Notes: generated by a model from the sequence alone, not told the origin. A stretch of 8,988 nt of DNA from Candidatus Cloacimonadota bacterium (GCA_030592835.1 JAUVIJ010000068.1:1-8988), one strand, 5' to 3'. Positions 1 to 7,221 are shown, numbered from the stretch's first letter. Made by a program: numbers and translations.

Positions 1-784
1 ATTCAGGCATAATCTCAATACCAATTGAATATCTTTTCATTTTTTTTGCTACAAAAAGAGTAGTACCAGATCCAACAAATGGGTCTAGAATCAAGTCATT
101 TTGTTTTGTAAATAATTTAATAAACCATTCAGGTATTTTTTCGGGGAAAACTGCGCTATGTTGTTTATTATTGCATTCAGTAGCGAAATGTAAAACATTT
201 GTAGGATATACTTCATTTCTATTTATCCAATTTGAAATATTCTTTCCGAATCCACTTCCAACTTTAGAATTATCTCTTATCTTATCCACATCACTAAGAT
301 TACTCAATCTTATTTTCGCCCATTTTCCAATTGGAATCATAACTTCTTCTTGATACATGGTAAATTTTTTTTCTTTATTAAACTGTAATAATCTTTCCCA
401 CGAATCTCTGAATCTATTTGGCCATTTGCCCGGATAGGAATTTTTTTTATGACATATGAATTGTTCTGTCCAAAACCATCCCTGCTTTTTCATTTCAATT
501 ATTAATTCAAGAACATAAGTATGTCTTTCTCCATTAGATACTTTCTCTTTTATATTTAGTATAAAAGTACCTGTTGATTTTAATACACGTAATAGTTCTG
601 CAGAAGTAGGCAAGAACCATTCGACATATTTATCTGGATGAATACCACCATATGTTTTTTTTCTACTATCTGCATATGGTGGAGAAGTAATTATTAAATC
701 AATACTATTATCATCTAATTCTTTTAGCCTTTCTCTGCAATCACCCAAGATTATTGTCGGAGTATAATTATGATTTTTTTCCAT
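1..784 (-). CDS. Site-specific DNA methyltransferase, beta class, probably N4-cytosine (partial, C-terminus off window)
   Basis: An open frame starts at ATG 784 and stays open to the left edge, giving 261 codons and no stop. It should transfer a methyl group from S-adenosylmethionine to a DNA base. Motif IV TSPPY is at residues 33-37, after the typical lead-in LGDC (13-16) and IDLIITSPPY. Motif I, DPFVGSGTT, is at 234-242, followed by GIE at 255-257. The order IV, target-recognition region, then I defines the beta class (N6_N4 methylase family). The S in SPPY favours N4-cytosine over N6-adenine, but this is not decisive. The start lies 6 bases after the MTH938-family stop and in the same frame. 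The codon before the leader GAA AAG is that TGA, so no earlier start exists. The ribosome site is weak (GAGAAAAG). Base composition is unlike its neighbours: 14-16 G+C per 60 bases in three lines sampled, against 27-33 in two lines of hslU and ftsH. This suggests transfer. Whether a restriction enzyme follows cannot be seen. Confidence 0.92.
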   Translation of the reverse strand, partial: MEKNHNYTPTIILGDCRERLKELDDNSIDLIITSPPYADSRKKTYGGIHPDKYVEWFLPTSAELLRVLKSTGTFILNIKEKVSNGERHTYVLELIIEMKKQGWFWTEQFICHKKNSYPGKWPNRFRDSWERLLQFNKEKKFTMYQEEVMIPIGKWAKIRLSNLSDVDKIRDNSKVGSGFGKNISNWINRNEVYPTNVLHFATECNNKQHSAVFPEKIPEWFIKLFTKQNDLILDPFVGSGTTLFVAKKMKRYSIGIEIMPE

Positions 785-790
785 CTTTTC

Positions 791-1132
791 TCAACACGTC
801 AAATGCAAGGCTGTGATCACTTTCTTGCTTTCTGATATTTCGTTGTATTTCTTTACTGCTTTTCCTGTTTTATCTAGATAATATTCAATCACTGCGTTTT
901 CAAGATATTCAATTAATCCCTGATCGACTTTCATCAGACCATAAAATCCGGTCCCGATGATCAAAATTTCAGGTTTTTCAGTTAATCCGGATTCGATATC
1001 CTCCAGATAGAGACGATGGCTCTCTTTTCTCCACCATTCAGAATCAATTCTGTCCGGGTAGATGATCAGATCATTTTTGTAATGCTTATTATCCTGATAG
1101 ATATTGCCGAAACGGTATTTTTTTATTCTCAT
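791..1132 (-). CDS. MTH938/NDUFAF3-like (DUF498) small protein
   Basis: A 113-residue protein that spans the whole MTH938-like fold without extra domains. I recognise the family pattern from YRFGNIYQDNKHYKNDLIIYP near the start (residues 6-26), the WWRKESHRL block at 33-41, LIIGTGFYG at 57-65 and the C-terminal ALHLTC, which is where relatives end. The human relative NDUFAF3 helps assemble respiratory complex I. The bacterial proteins have no firmly known reaction, so none is assigned here. The start ATG overlaps the hslU stop by one base (TAATG) and I see no clear Shine-Dalgarno sequence upstream, so it is probably translated by ribosomes finishing hslU. It ends with TGA 6 bases before the methyltransferase start. 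Its place after hslVU suggests co-expression with the protease but does not prove a shared role. Confidence 0.85.
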   Translation of the reverse strand: MRIKKYRFGNIYQDNKHYKNDLIIYPDRIDSEWWRKESHRLYLEDIESGLTEKPEILIIGTGFYGLMKVDQGLIEYLENAVIEYYLDKTGKAVKKYNEISESKKVITALHLTC

Positions 1133-2493
1133 TAAAGAATGTATCTGGACAGGTCTTCATCGGTGATGATCTTATCGAGTTTACGTTTGACAGTTGATTG
1201 GGTTATATTGACTTTCCTGGATTTTTTTTCAGGCATATTGAAAAGGTGGTCTTCCAGGAGTGCGTTCATGATTGTATGTAGACGTCGGGCTCCGATATCT
1301 TCCATTTTCTCGTTAGCTTGAGCAGCGAAACTGGCGACTTCATCGATCGCTTCTTCTTCAAAGGATAAACGAACGCCTTCTGCAGCAAATAAAGCTATGT
1401 ACTGTTTCGTCAGAGAATTACGGGGATAAACAAGGATTTTTCTCAGATCTTCCTGTGATAGGCTGTGAAGTTCTTCCCTGATAGGGAATCTTCCCTGTAA
1501 TTCCGGGATCAGATCTGAAGGTTTGGCGACGGTAAAGGCTCCGGCAGCGATAAAAAGTATATGAGAAGTATTGATAATACCGTATTTTGTCGGAACATTC
1601 GATCCTTCTACTATTGGCAGAAGATCTCTTTGAACTCCGGACCTTGATACATCTGCTCCCGAATGATCTTTACTGTAATTAGCAGCGATCTTATCGATTT
1701 CATCCAAGAAGATTATACCATCATTTTCGACTCGCCTCTTGGCTTCATTATTAATTTTTTCCTTACTTACCATGCGACTGGCTTCAACTTCAGATAGATA
1801 TCTAACAGCTTCCCTGATTTTCATCTTCTTTTTTTTCTGGTCTTTACGAATAGGGATAATACCTGCCATCATTTCACCGAGTTGTAGATCGATATTCTCC
1901 ATACCTGTCTGAGAAAAGATCTCGATCTGGGCACCCCGTGGTTTTTCTATGCTTAACTCAATTTCCCTGCTGTCGAGTTCCCCCTGATCAAGCTGTTTTC
2001 TCATCTTGCTTCTAATTCGTTCATATCTCTCGGTTCTTTTGTGGGTTTCCTCTTCGGTTTCATTTGGAATGATCGGTGGAGCAGGATACAACAGGTCGAC
2101 CAGTTTCTCCCTGGCTTTTTCCTCAGCCTGTTCCTGAACGTCTTTTATCATTTCAGTACGAACATCGTTAATTGCAATATTCACCAGTTCACGGATCATT
2201 GATTCCACATCTCGTCCAACGTAACCGACTTCTGTAAATTTGGATGCTTCCACTTTTATAAAAGGGGCATTTGCCAATCGGGAAAGTCGTCGGGCGATCT
2301 CAGTTTTGCCAACTCCGGTAGGACCTATCAATATTATATTATTAGGCATTATTTCCTGTTGCAGTTCACCTTTTACCTGTTGCCTTCTCCATCGATTCCT
2401 CAGGGCTATTGCAACGGCACGCTTGGCTTTGTTCTGTCCGATTATATATTTATCCAGTTCTTCGACAATTTTCAGGGGTGTCAGGTCTTTCAT
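1132..2493 (-). CDS. hslU: ATP-dependent protease ATPase subunit HslU
   Basis: Clp/HSP100-type AAA+ unfoldase that forms a hexamer, unfolds cytoplasmic proteins and threads them into the HslV peptidase. From ATG 2493 the protein has 453 residues (E. coli has 443). It opens with MKDLTPLKIVEELD, in line with E. coli HslU. Visible: IIGQNKAKRAVAIALRNRWRR (about 17-37), Walker A GPTGVGKT at 57-64, pore loop GYVG at 90-93, and the HslU-specific I domain from about 100 to 235, rich in charged coiled-coil-like sequence. Then come Walker B IIFLDEID (260-267), DVSRSGVQRDLLP, and GARRLH (401-406). The C-terminal tail EDLSRYIL is the part that inserts between HslV subunits. An upstream TTG at 2511 would add six residues (MRKSEI), but that TTG lies in the ribosome site itself. 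The ATG is 4 bases after the hslV stop; the gene end overlaps the next start by one base. Confidence 0.97.
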   Translation of the reverse strand: MKDLTPLKIVEELDKYIIGQNKAKRAVAIALRNRWRRQQVKGELQQEIMPNNIILIGPTGVGKTEIARRLSRLANAPFIKVEASKFTEVGYVGRDVESMIRELVNIAINDVRTEMIKDVQEQAEEKAREKLVDLLYPAPPIIPNETEEETHKRTERYERIRSKMRKQLDQGELDSREIELSIEKPRGAQIEIFSQTGMENIDLQLGEMMAGIIPIRKDQKKKKMKIREAVRYLSEVEASRMVSKEKINNEAKRRVENDGIIFLDEIDKIAANYSKDHSGADVSRSGVQRDLLPIVEGSNVPTKYGIINTSHILFIAAGAFTVAKPSDLIPELQGRFPIREELHSLSQEDLRKILVYPRNSLTKQYIALFAAEGVRLSFEEEAIDEVASFAAQANEKMEDIGARRLHTIMNALLEDHLFNMPEKKSRKVNITQSTVKRKLDKIITDEDLSRYIL

Positions 2494-2497
2494 TATT

Positions 2498-3040
2498 TCA
2501 GATTTCCTCAATATTTATGTTTGAATTAGTGTAAATACAGATTTCTGCAGCAATTTTAAGGGAGTTCACAGCGATTTCTTTGATATCCAGTTTAGAATGA
2601 TTGGACAAAGCTCGGGCTGCAGCAAGGGCATAATTACCCCCTGATCCGATAGCGATTAAACCGTCATCAGGTTCCAGAACATCACCTGTTCCGGAGATCA
2701 GAAGGATAGATTTTTTATCGGCAACCAGGATCATGGCTTCCAATCGTCGTAGGATTCTATCAGAGCGCCATTCTTTTGCTAGCTCCACGGCAGCTTTTTT
2801 CAGATTACCCTTGGTATCCTTTAATCTGCCTTCAAATTTCTCGAACAGAGTAAAAGCATCAGCGGTCGCTCCGGCAAATCCGGCAATGACCTTTCCATCA
2901 AAAAGCCTTCTGAGTTTCTGAGCAGAATCTTTGATAACAGAATTACCCAGAGTTACCTGTCCGTCTCCTCCGATCACCGCTCGGTTACCTTTTTTAATAC
3001 CGATTATCGTAGTTCCATGAAATTGTTCCATACTAACCAT
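2498..3040 (-). CDS. hslV: ATP-dependent protease peptidase subunit HslV
   Basis: Proteasome-beta-like threonine peptidase that forms a double hexameric ring capped by HslU and degrades unfolded cytoplasmic proteins. The 180-residue product begins MVSMEQFHGTT. In this family a short propeptide is removed at the G-T junction, so Thr10 becomes the N-terminal nucleophile. GGDGQVTLGN (24-33) and KVIAGFAGATADAFTLFE (50-67) are near-identical to E. coli HslV, as are AVELAKEWRSDR (84-95), LIAIGSGGNYALAAARAL (128-145) and ICIYTN (167-172). ATG 3040 is preferred, with AGGA 9 bases upstream (3050-3053). A second ATG at 3031 would shorten the propeptide to six residues and cannot be excluded; the mature enzyme would be the same. 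It lies 14 bases after the ftsH stop. Its TGA stop is 4 bases before the hslU ATG, so peptidase and unfoldase are made together. Confidence 0.97.
   Translation of the reverse strand: MVSMEQFHGTTIIGIKKGNRAVIGGDGQVTLGNSVIKDSAQKLRRLFDGKVIAGFAGATADAFTLFEKFEGRLKDTKGNLKKAAVELAKEWRSDRILRRLEAMILVADKKSILLISGTGDVLEPDDGLIAIGSGGNYALAAARALSNHSKLDIKEIAVNSLKIAAEICIYTNSNINIEEI
2503..2509 (-). promoter_or_regulatory. Ribosome binding site that sets the hslU start
   Basis: GAGGAAA on the minus strand sits 9 bases before ATG 2493, a normal Shine-Dalgarno distance, and lies inside the last codons of hslV. The competing TTG at 2511 begins TTGAGGAAA, so it overlaps this site and has none of its own. This decides for the shorter HslU and implies that hslU translation is coupled to hslV. 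Confidence 0.75.
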
Positions 3041-3054
3041 CCGCTTTAATCCTG

Positions 3055-5094
3055 TTATTGGGCTTTATCTTTTTCTGTTGGTTTCTGATCTTCTTTTTGA
3101 TCTTGCTTAATCTCAGTATCTGTCTGAGGATTTTCTTTTACGCTCTCTTTTTCGTCTGGATTATCCGGTTCTTCTTCATCTTCTGTTGCAGTTGTTATTC
3201 GCATTTCTTTTACTTTCTGGAATTTCTTTTCCAGGATCTTCTTTTCTGCTCCAGTAACATGCTCAATAGCCAGATCATAGATTTCTTCGGCACTGAGAGT
3301 TTCTTTTTCCAGAAGAATCTGAGCCATATTATCGAGTAATTTGCTTTTGGTCCTGATGATCTCTAGGGCTGTTGAGTGTGCCTTTTCTATGATTTTTCTG
3401 ATCTCACTATCGATCAGTCTTGCTGTTTCCTCGCTGATCGTTTCCTGCTGGGTGAAATCCCTACCCAAAAAGACCTGCGCTTCCTTTTTTGCTACTGTCA
3501 TCGGTCCAATCGCTTTACTCATACCCCAATTACAAACCATTTTCTTAGCAATATCTGTTACTCGTTGAATATCATTGGCAGCACCGGTGGAAAGTTCTTT
3601 GTAAACAATTTCCTCTGCAGCTCTTCCTCCCAGTAGTACGACCAGGGAATGTTCCAGATAGGTCTTTGTGTAGTTGGACTTATCTGTTTGAAGATAATGT
3701 GTGGCTCCTCCGGTGAATCCTCGGGGAATTATTGTAACCTTGTGGATTGGTTCTGCTTTTTCCTGGAACATGGAACAGATAACATGACCACTCTCATGGT
3801 AAGCAGTTGAACGTTTATCTTCTTCTGTGATAACCTTGCTTTTCCTGGCTTTTCCCAGAGTTACTTTATCTTTTGCTTCTTCGAAATCATCGGAATCAAT
3901 CTTCTTTTTGTCCTTCCTGGCAGCTAGAAGAGCAGCTTCATTGACGAGGTTGGCAAGATCAGCACCACTGAATCCTGGAGTAGCTCTGGCAATCAAGCTC
4001 AGACTGACATTTTTGCCTATAGGTAATTTCCGTGAATGAACTCTTAATATTGCTTCTCTACCCTTGATATCAGGAAGATCGATCACTACCTGACGATCAA
4101 ATCTTCCCGGACGTAATAATGCCGGATCAAGTACATCAGGTCTATTTGTAGCTGCGATGATAATGACGGAATCATTGGGATCGAAACCATCCATTTCAAC
4201 CAGCAACTGGTTCAGGGTCTGTTCTCTCTCATCATGTCCACCACCGAGTCCTGTTCCTCGATGTCTACCCACGGCATCGATTTCATCTATAAAAGCAATA
4301 CAGGGAGAATTTTTTTTGGCTTCTTTAAACATATCTCGTACCCTGGATGCTCCAACACCTACGAACATTTCAACAAAATCCGAACCACTGATACTATAAA
4401 AAGGAACCTTTGCTTCACCGGCAACAGCCTTTGCCAGTAATGTTTTCCCTGTACCGGGTCGTCCCAGAAGTAAAACACCGCGGGGAATTCTTCCTCCCAG
4501 ACGCTGAAATTTCTTGGGATCTTTCAGGAATTCTATGATCTCTTCCAGTTCTTCCTTGGCTTCATCTACTCCCGCGACATCTTTAAAGGTAACATTGGTT
4601 TTACCACCAACTGCCAGCCTGGCCCGGCTTTTTCCAAAGCTGAAAGCCTGACTTGTACCACCACGCATCCCGCGCATCATGAAGAACCAGAACCCGATCA
4701 GAATGATGAATGGTAACCATGAAAATATTATATTAAGAAATTTGGAAGGTTTCTGTGAAACAACTTTTATATCAAGAACAGTCAATTCCCTGATAAATTC
4801 GGAATCAGGTTCAAATGGCAGATAAGAAGTGAATTTCTGTCCATCGATACTGAGAATCGAGATATTCCTGCCATCCAGATTGACCTGAGTGACTTCACCG
4901 CTCTTGTACATTTTCTCAAAATCGGAGAAAGGTAATTGATTAACTTTTCCGGAACCCATTCTGGACATTTGGTACATGATAAGTAAAACCAGTATAATAA
5001 CGATCCAGAAAGTGATCGTCTGATTTCTTTTCATTTTGGGAAGATTCTTCTTCTCATTTTTGTTCTTATTCTGATCCTGCTTTTGGTTGTCCAT
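3055..5094 (-). CDS. ftsH: ATP-dependent zinc metalloprotease FtsH
   Basis: Membrane-anchored hexameric AAA+ protease that pulls out and degrades membrane and soluble proteins. It has 679 residues. A polar Lys/Asn/Gln-rich cytoplasmic leader (1-25) is followed by TM1 (about 27-42), a short extracytoplasmic domain (43-118) and TM2 (about 120-140). The AAA+ module has Walker A at 211-218, pore motif FVGVG (244-248), Walker B IAFIDEID (266-273) and the second region of homology TNRPDVLDPALLRPGRFDR (316-334) with its arginine fingers. The peptidase has zinc motif HESGH at 433-437 and the third ligand Asp508 in GAANDIQ. The C-terminus (about 631-679) is a charged, Glu/Asp/Lys/Gln-rich tail, probably disordered. 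Odd point: Walker A reads GRPGTGKT, with Arg212 where most FtsH have Pro (codon CGA instead of CCN). The Gly, Lys and Thr that bind nucleotide are intact, so it should be active. The start ATG directly follows the hpt stop (TAAATG). Confidence 0.98.
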   Translation of the reverse strand: MDNQKQDQNKNKNEKKNLPKMKRNQTITFWIVIILVLLIMYQMSRMGSGKVNQLPFSDFEKMYKSGEVTQVNLDGRNISILSIDGQKFTSYLPFEPDSEFIRELTVLDIKVVSQKPSKFLNIIFSWLPFIILIGFWFFMMRGMRGGTSQAFSFGKSRARLAVGGKTNVTFKDVAGVDEAKEELEEIIEFLKDPKKFQRLGGRIPRGVLLLGRPGTGKTLLAKAVAGEAKVPFYSISGSDFVEMFVGVGASRVRDMFKEAKKNSPCIAFIDEIDAVGRHRGTGLGGGHDEREQTLNQLLVEMDGFDPNDSVIIIAATNRPDVLDPALLRPGRFDRQVVIDLPDIKGREAILRVHSRKLPIGKNVSLSLIARATPGFSGADLANLVNEAALLAARKDKKKIDSDDFEEAKDKVTLGKARKSKVITEEDKRSTAYHESGHVICSMFQEKAEPIHKVTIIPRGFTGGATHYLQTDKSNYTKTYLEHSLVVLLGGRAAEEIVYKELSTGAANDIQRVTDIAKKMVCNWGMSKAIGPMTVAKKEAQVFLGRDFTQQETISEETARLIDSEIRKIIEKAHSTALEIIRTKSKLLDNMAQILLEKETLSAEEIYDLAIEHVTGAEKKILEKKFQKVKEMRITTATEDEEEPDNPDEKESVKENPQTDTEIKQDQKEDQKPTEKDKAQ

Positions 5095-5631
5095 TTATGT
5101 ATAGATCTCCTTCTTCAATACTCCAATATAGGGAAGATTACGATATTTTTCAGCATAATCAAGCCCATAACCAACTACAAAGCTATTACCAATTTCAAAG
5201 CCTAGATAATCTATTTTGACCTCGGTCTTATGGGCATCAGGTTTGTCCAGGAGTGTACAGATCTTGACCGAAGCTGGTTGATGTTTATGTAAATAATCGA
5301 TAATATATTCCAGGGTCAGACCCGAATCGATTATATCTTCAACAATAACAACATGTTTGTTGAAGATGTCTGTATCAATATCTTTTCGAATCTTGACAAT
5401 ACCAGATGATTTAGTACTTTTTCCATAACTGGATAAGGAGAAAAAATCTATTTCAACGGGTAGGTCGACTGTTCTTATCAGATCTGAAAGAAAGATAGCT
5501 CCACCCCGAAGAATGCAGATGAAAACGGGTTTTTTACCCTGATAATCTTTTGTGATCCTGCTTCCCAACTGCTTTAGACAGTTATCAATATCCTCTTTAG
5601 AAAAAAGAACATATTCGATATCACTATGCAT
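5095..5631 (-). CDS. hpt: Hypoxanthine phosphoribosyltransferase
   Basis: Purine-salvage enzyme of the cytoplasm that joins hypoxanthine (often also guanine) to PRPP to give IMP or GMP. The 178-residue length is normal for bacterial Hpt. The PRPP-binding signature VVIVEDIIDSGLT is at 95-107, with the paired acidic residues Glu98-Asp99 and catalytic Asp102. ICILRGGAIFLSDLIR (38-53) gives the pyrophosphate loop. SLSSYGKSTKSSG (65-77) is the flexible loop that closes over the active site. FVVGYGLDYAEKYRNLPYIGVL (151-172) holds the purine and magnesium-binding segment. The family could be called Hpt or HprT; exact base preference cannot be read from sequence. It starts one base after the tilS stop with AAGGA 6 bases upstream (5638-5642), and ends directly against ftsH. 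The tilS-hpt-ftsH order is widespread in bacteria, for example in Bacillus. Confidence 0.96.
   Translation of the reverse strand: MHSDIEYVLFSKEDIDNCLKQLGSRITKDYQGKKPVFICILRGGAIFLSDLIRTVDLPVEIDFFSLSSYGKSTKSSGIVKIRKDIDTDIFNKHVVIVEDIIDSGLTLEYIIDYLHKHQPASVKICTLLDKPDAHKTEVKIDYLGFEIGNSFVVGYGLDYAEKYRNLPYIGVLKKEIYT
5107..5112 (-). promoter_or_regulatory. Ribosome binding site of ftsH inside the end of hpt
   Basis: The minus strand carries AAGGAG within AGAAGGAGATC, 12 bases before the ftsH ATG at 5094. The spacing is slightly long, but it is the strongest Shine-Dalgarno match in the operon. It lies in the last hpt codons. Together with the TAAATG junction it indicates that ribosomes ending hpt can restart on ftsH. 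Confidence 0.65.
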
Positions 5632-5632
5632 T

Positions 5633-7072
5633 TTATTTCCTTTTCTTTATTCTTTCTGCTGGTCTGGTTTTACGTTTCACGATTTTTTCTATTCTCAGCT
5701 TCAGGATGTTATTTGTTTCCGGACCAATCTTAACTCTATCATCGATTCTCAATCCAGCAATCCAGAATATCTTTTCCTGATCACTGAACAATAAAACCTT
5801 ATCTCTCTCAAATTTTGAGACTTTTTCGTCAATGAAAAAATCTTTAAGTTTCTTGTGATGTTTCATGCCGACTGGAATGAATTTATCGCCGGGTCTTCGG
5901 TGTCTGATGGTCAAAGGGAATTTCAATTTATCAAGGTCGATATAAGCGATCTCCTTATCTTCATAAAGATAGCGTCGACTTTTAAGTTTTTTCAACTTCT
6001 CCATTATTATTCTGTAATTCTCAAAGGTAAGACGATTTCGCAAAGCTGTGATCTCCTTGGCATTGTCGCGATCCACCTTATATCGTTCCTGATTTCTGGT
6101 GAAAATGAGTTGATTATATTCTTTGAAAACCTTGATGTTGTGAGGAAGTGATACTTCTTTACTTCCTTCCGAATCCAGGATATAATCAATCTCTTCAAAG
6201 TTTCCATGATAAAAATCCTTTTCATCACCTTTTAACGATGAATAAATCTCTTTATAAATATAGAATCTGAGTACAGCTTTGGTTTTTTGAAGTATCGGGA
6301 CCGAAATTATAACTTCATCCTGTTTTGATTTGATTTGTCCTTTCAGCAATCTTTTACTGGATAGTTCTCTCAGGATTTCATCAGTTTGTGAAAAGATATA
6401 TGAAGTATGAGCCAGCTTATCAACGATCCTGGGATTCATATTATCGGTGAACCAGGGTATGAGTTCATGACGGATCATGTTTCTCTTATGGGCAGTATCT
6501 TTGTTAGTGGAATCTTCCCGCCATGATAGGTTTTCACTTTTAAGGTAATTAATTATTTCTTCACGGGAAAAATTCAACATTGGGTGTATTATCTTATTAC
6601 TTCTGGGCATTATTCCGCGCAGCCCAGTATAGCCCGAACCTCTTATCATGCGGTAAAGAATTGTCTCCGCCTGATCCATTTTATTATGCCCCAGAGCTAC
6701 TTTGTCGATCCTGTATAAGGCGATCAGTTTATTGAAGAATCCGAATCTGATTTCACGGGCATGATTCTCCAGATTGGATTTATTATCGATCTCATAATGT
6801 TCGACGACCAGTGAAATGTTCCTGTCAAAACAGAAATTTTTCACAAATTCTTCGTCAGCCTGAGATTCATTGCCCCTTAGCATGTAGTTGACATGGACAG
6901 CAAGAAGTGAAATATTAAATTTCGCTCTTAAACACCATAACCCGTGGAGTAGAGATGTAGAATCCTGACCTCCCGAGAAACCGACAAGTATTTTATCATC
7001 TTTCTTGATCAATTTATTTTCAATAATAAAGCTTTCTAATCGCTCCAGAAATCTGGTATTTTCCTTCATCAT
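5633..7072 (-). CDS. tilS: tRNA(Ile)-lysidine synthetase
   Basis: ATP-dependent enzyme that attaches lysine to cytidine 34 of the CAU-anticodon tRNA-Ile, so that it reads AUA instead of AUG; essential in most bacteria. The protein has 479 residues and is the full-length form. The N-terminal PP-loop ATPase motif SGGQDS is at 33-38, followed by VHVNYMLRG (59-67), AREIRFGFF (105-113), GHNKMDQAET (128-137), RMIRGSGYTGLRGI (141-154) and DSTN plus RNMIRHELIP (187-206). The C-terminal TilS domain is marked by IRHRRPGDKFIPVG (389-402), KLKDFFID and IFWIAGLRIDDRVKIG. The loop usually read as HHxDDQAET here has Asn, Lys and Met before the conserved DQAET, a mild variant. Two starts are possible. ATG 7072 has AGGA only 4 bases upstream, while ATG 7069 has it at 7 bases, so the protein may begin one residue later. 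It is the first gene of the minus-strand operon. Confidence 0.97.
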   Translation of the reverse strand: MMKENTRFLERLESFIIENKLIKKDDKILVGFSGGQDSTSLLHGLWCLRAKFNISLLAVHVNYMLRGNESQADEEFVKNFCFDRNISLVVEHYEIDNKSNLENHAREIRFGFFNKLIALYRIDKVALGHNKMDQAETILYRMIRGSGYTGLRGIMPRSNKIIHPMLNFSREEIINYLKSENLSWREDSTNKDTAHKRNMIRHELIPWFTDNMNPRIVDKLAHTSYIFSQTDEILRELSSKRLLKGQIKSKQDEVIISVPILQKTKAVLRFYIYKEIYSSLKGDEKDFYHGNFEEIDYILDSEGSKEVSLPHNIKVFKEYNQLIFTRNQERYKVDRDNAKEITALRNRLTFENYRIIMEKLKKLKSRRYLYEDKEIAYIDLDKLKFPLTIRHRRPGDKFIPVGMKHHKKLKDFFIDEKVSKFERDKVLLFSDQEKIFWIAGLRIDDRVKIGPETNNILKLRIEKIVKRKTRPAERIKKRK

Positions 7073-7096
7073 AATATCCTAATTCTTCTTATAATG

Positions 7097-7125
7097 ATAA
7101 TTTAATCTAAATCTTATTTTTGCAA
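7097..7125 (-). promoter_or_regulatory. Possible promoter of the tilS-hpt-ftsH-hslVU operon
   Basis: On the minus strand TTGCAA (7120-7125) and AATTAT (7097-7102) are 17 bases apart, each 4 of 6 matches to sigma-70 boxes. A perfect TTGACA lies further upstream (7147-7152), but no good -10 box follows it at 16-18 bases. The DNA is AT-rich, so such matches arise easily; the position, just ahead of the first gene of a long operon, is the main support. Confidence 0.3.
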
Positions 7126-7161
7126 GTTTTCCTTTAGTTTGTGGAGTGTCAAATAAAAAGC

Positions 7162-7190
7162 TTGTTAGAAATTTTATGAGTATGGATTAT
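7162..7190 (+). promoter_or_regulatory. Possible promoter of iorAB
   Basis: TTGTTA (7162-7167) and GATTAT (7185-7190) are 17 bases apart, 4 of 6 matches each. They would place transcription start near 7197, about 30 bases before the iorA ATG. The match is weak. If the organism belongs to Bacteroidota, sigma-70 rules would not apply, and I found no TAnnTTTG box here. Confidence 0.3.
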
Positions 7191-7214
7191 TGTAATAAAA
7201 ACTAAAAGATAAGC

Positions 7215-7221
7215 AAGGGAG
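7215..7221 (+). promoter_or_regulatory. Ribosome binding site of iorA
   Basis: AAGGGAG ends 5 bases before ATG 7227. It fixes this start, which also gives the expected N-terminus KKLLLLGDEAVAQGAL. Confidence 0.7.

Noticed and set aside
791..793. In-frame TGA read as selenocysteine or a recoded codon
   Set aside because: The MTH938 family normally ends at HLTC, the position just before this TGA. TGA also ends hslV and iorA at natural C-termini, so the standard code holds.
3055..3210. Low-complexity 3' end of ftsH as a repeat or contingency locus
   Set aside because: The charged tail has no exact tandem unit, and variable charged tails are usual in FtsH.
1..5100. Many open frames of 60-98 codons on the plus strand opposite hslU, hslV, ftsH, hpt and the methyltransferase
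   Set aside because: Each lies fully opposite a strong conserved gene, has no ribosome site or family resemblance, and its composition (Phe, Leu and Ser rich) is that of antisense sequence.
7091..7109. Fur-box-like sequence ahead of tilS
   Set aside because: Only about 11 of 19 positions match the classical box and the second half is missing; such a match is expected in AT-rich DNA. Kept only as a remark in the control-region finding.
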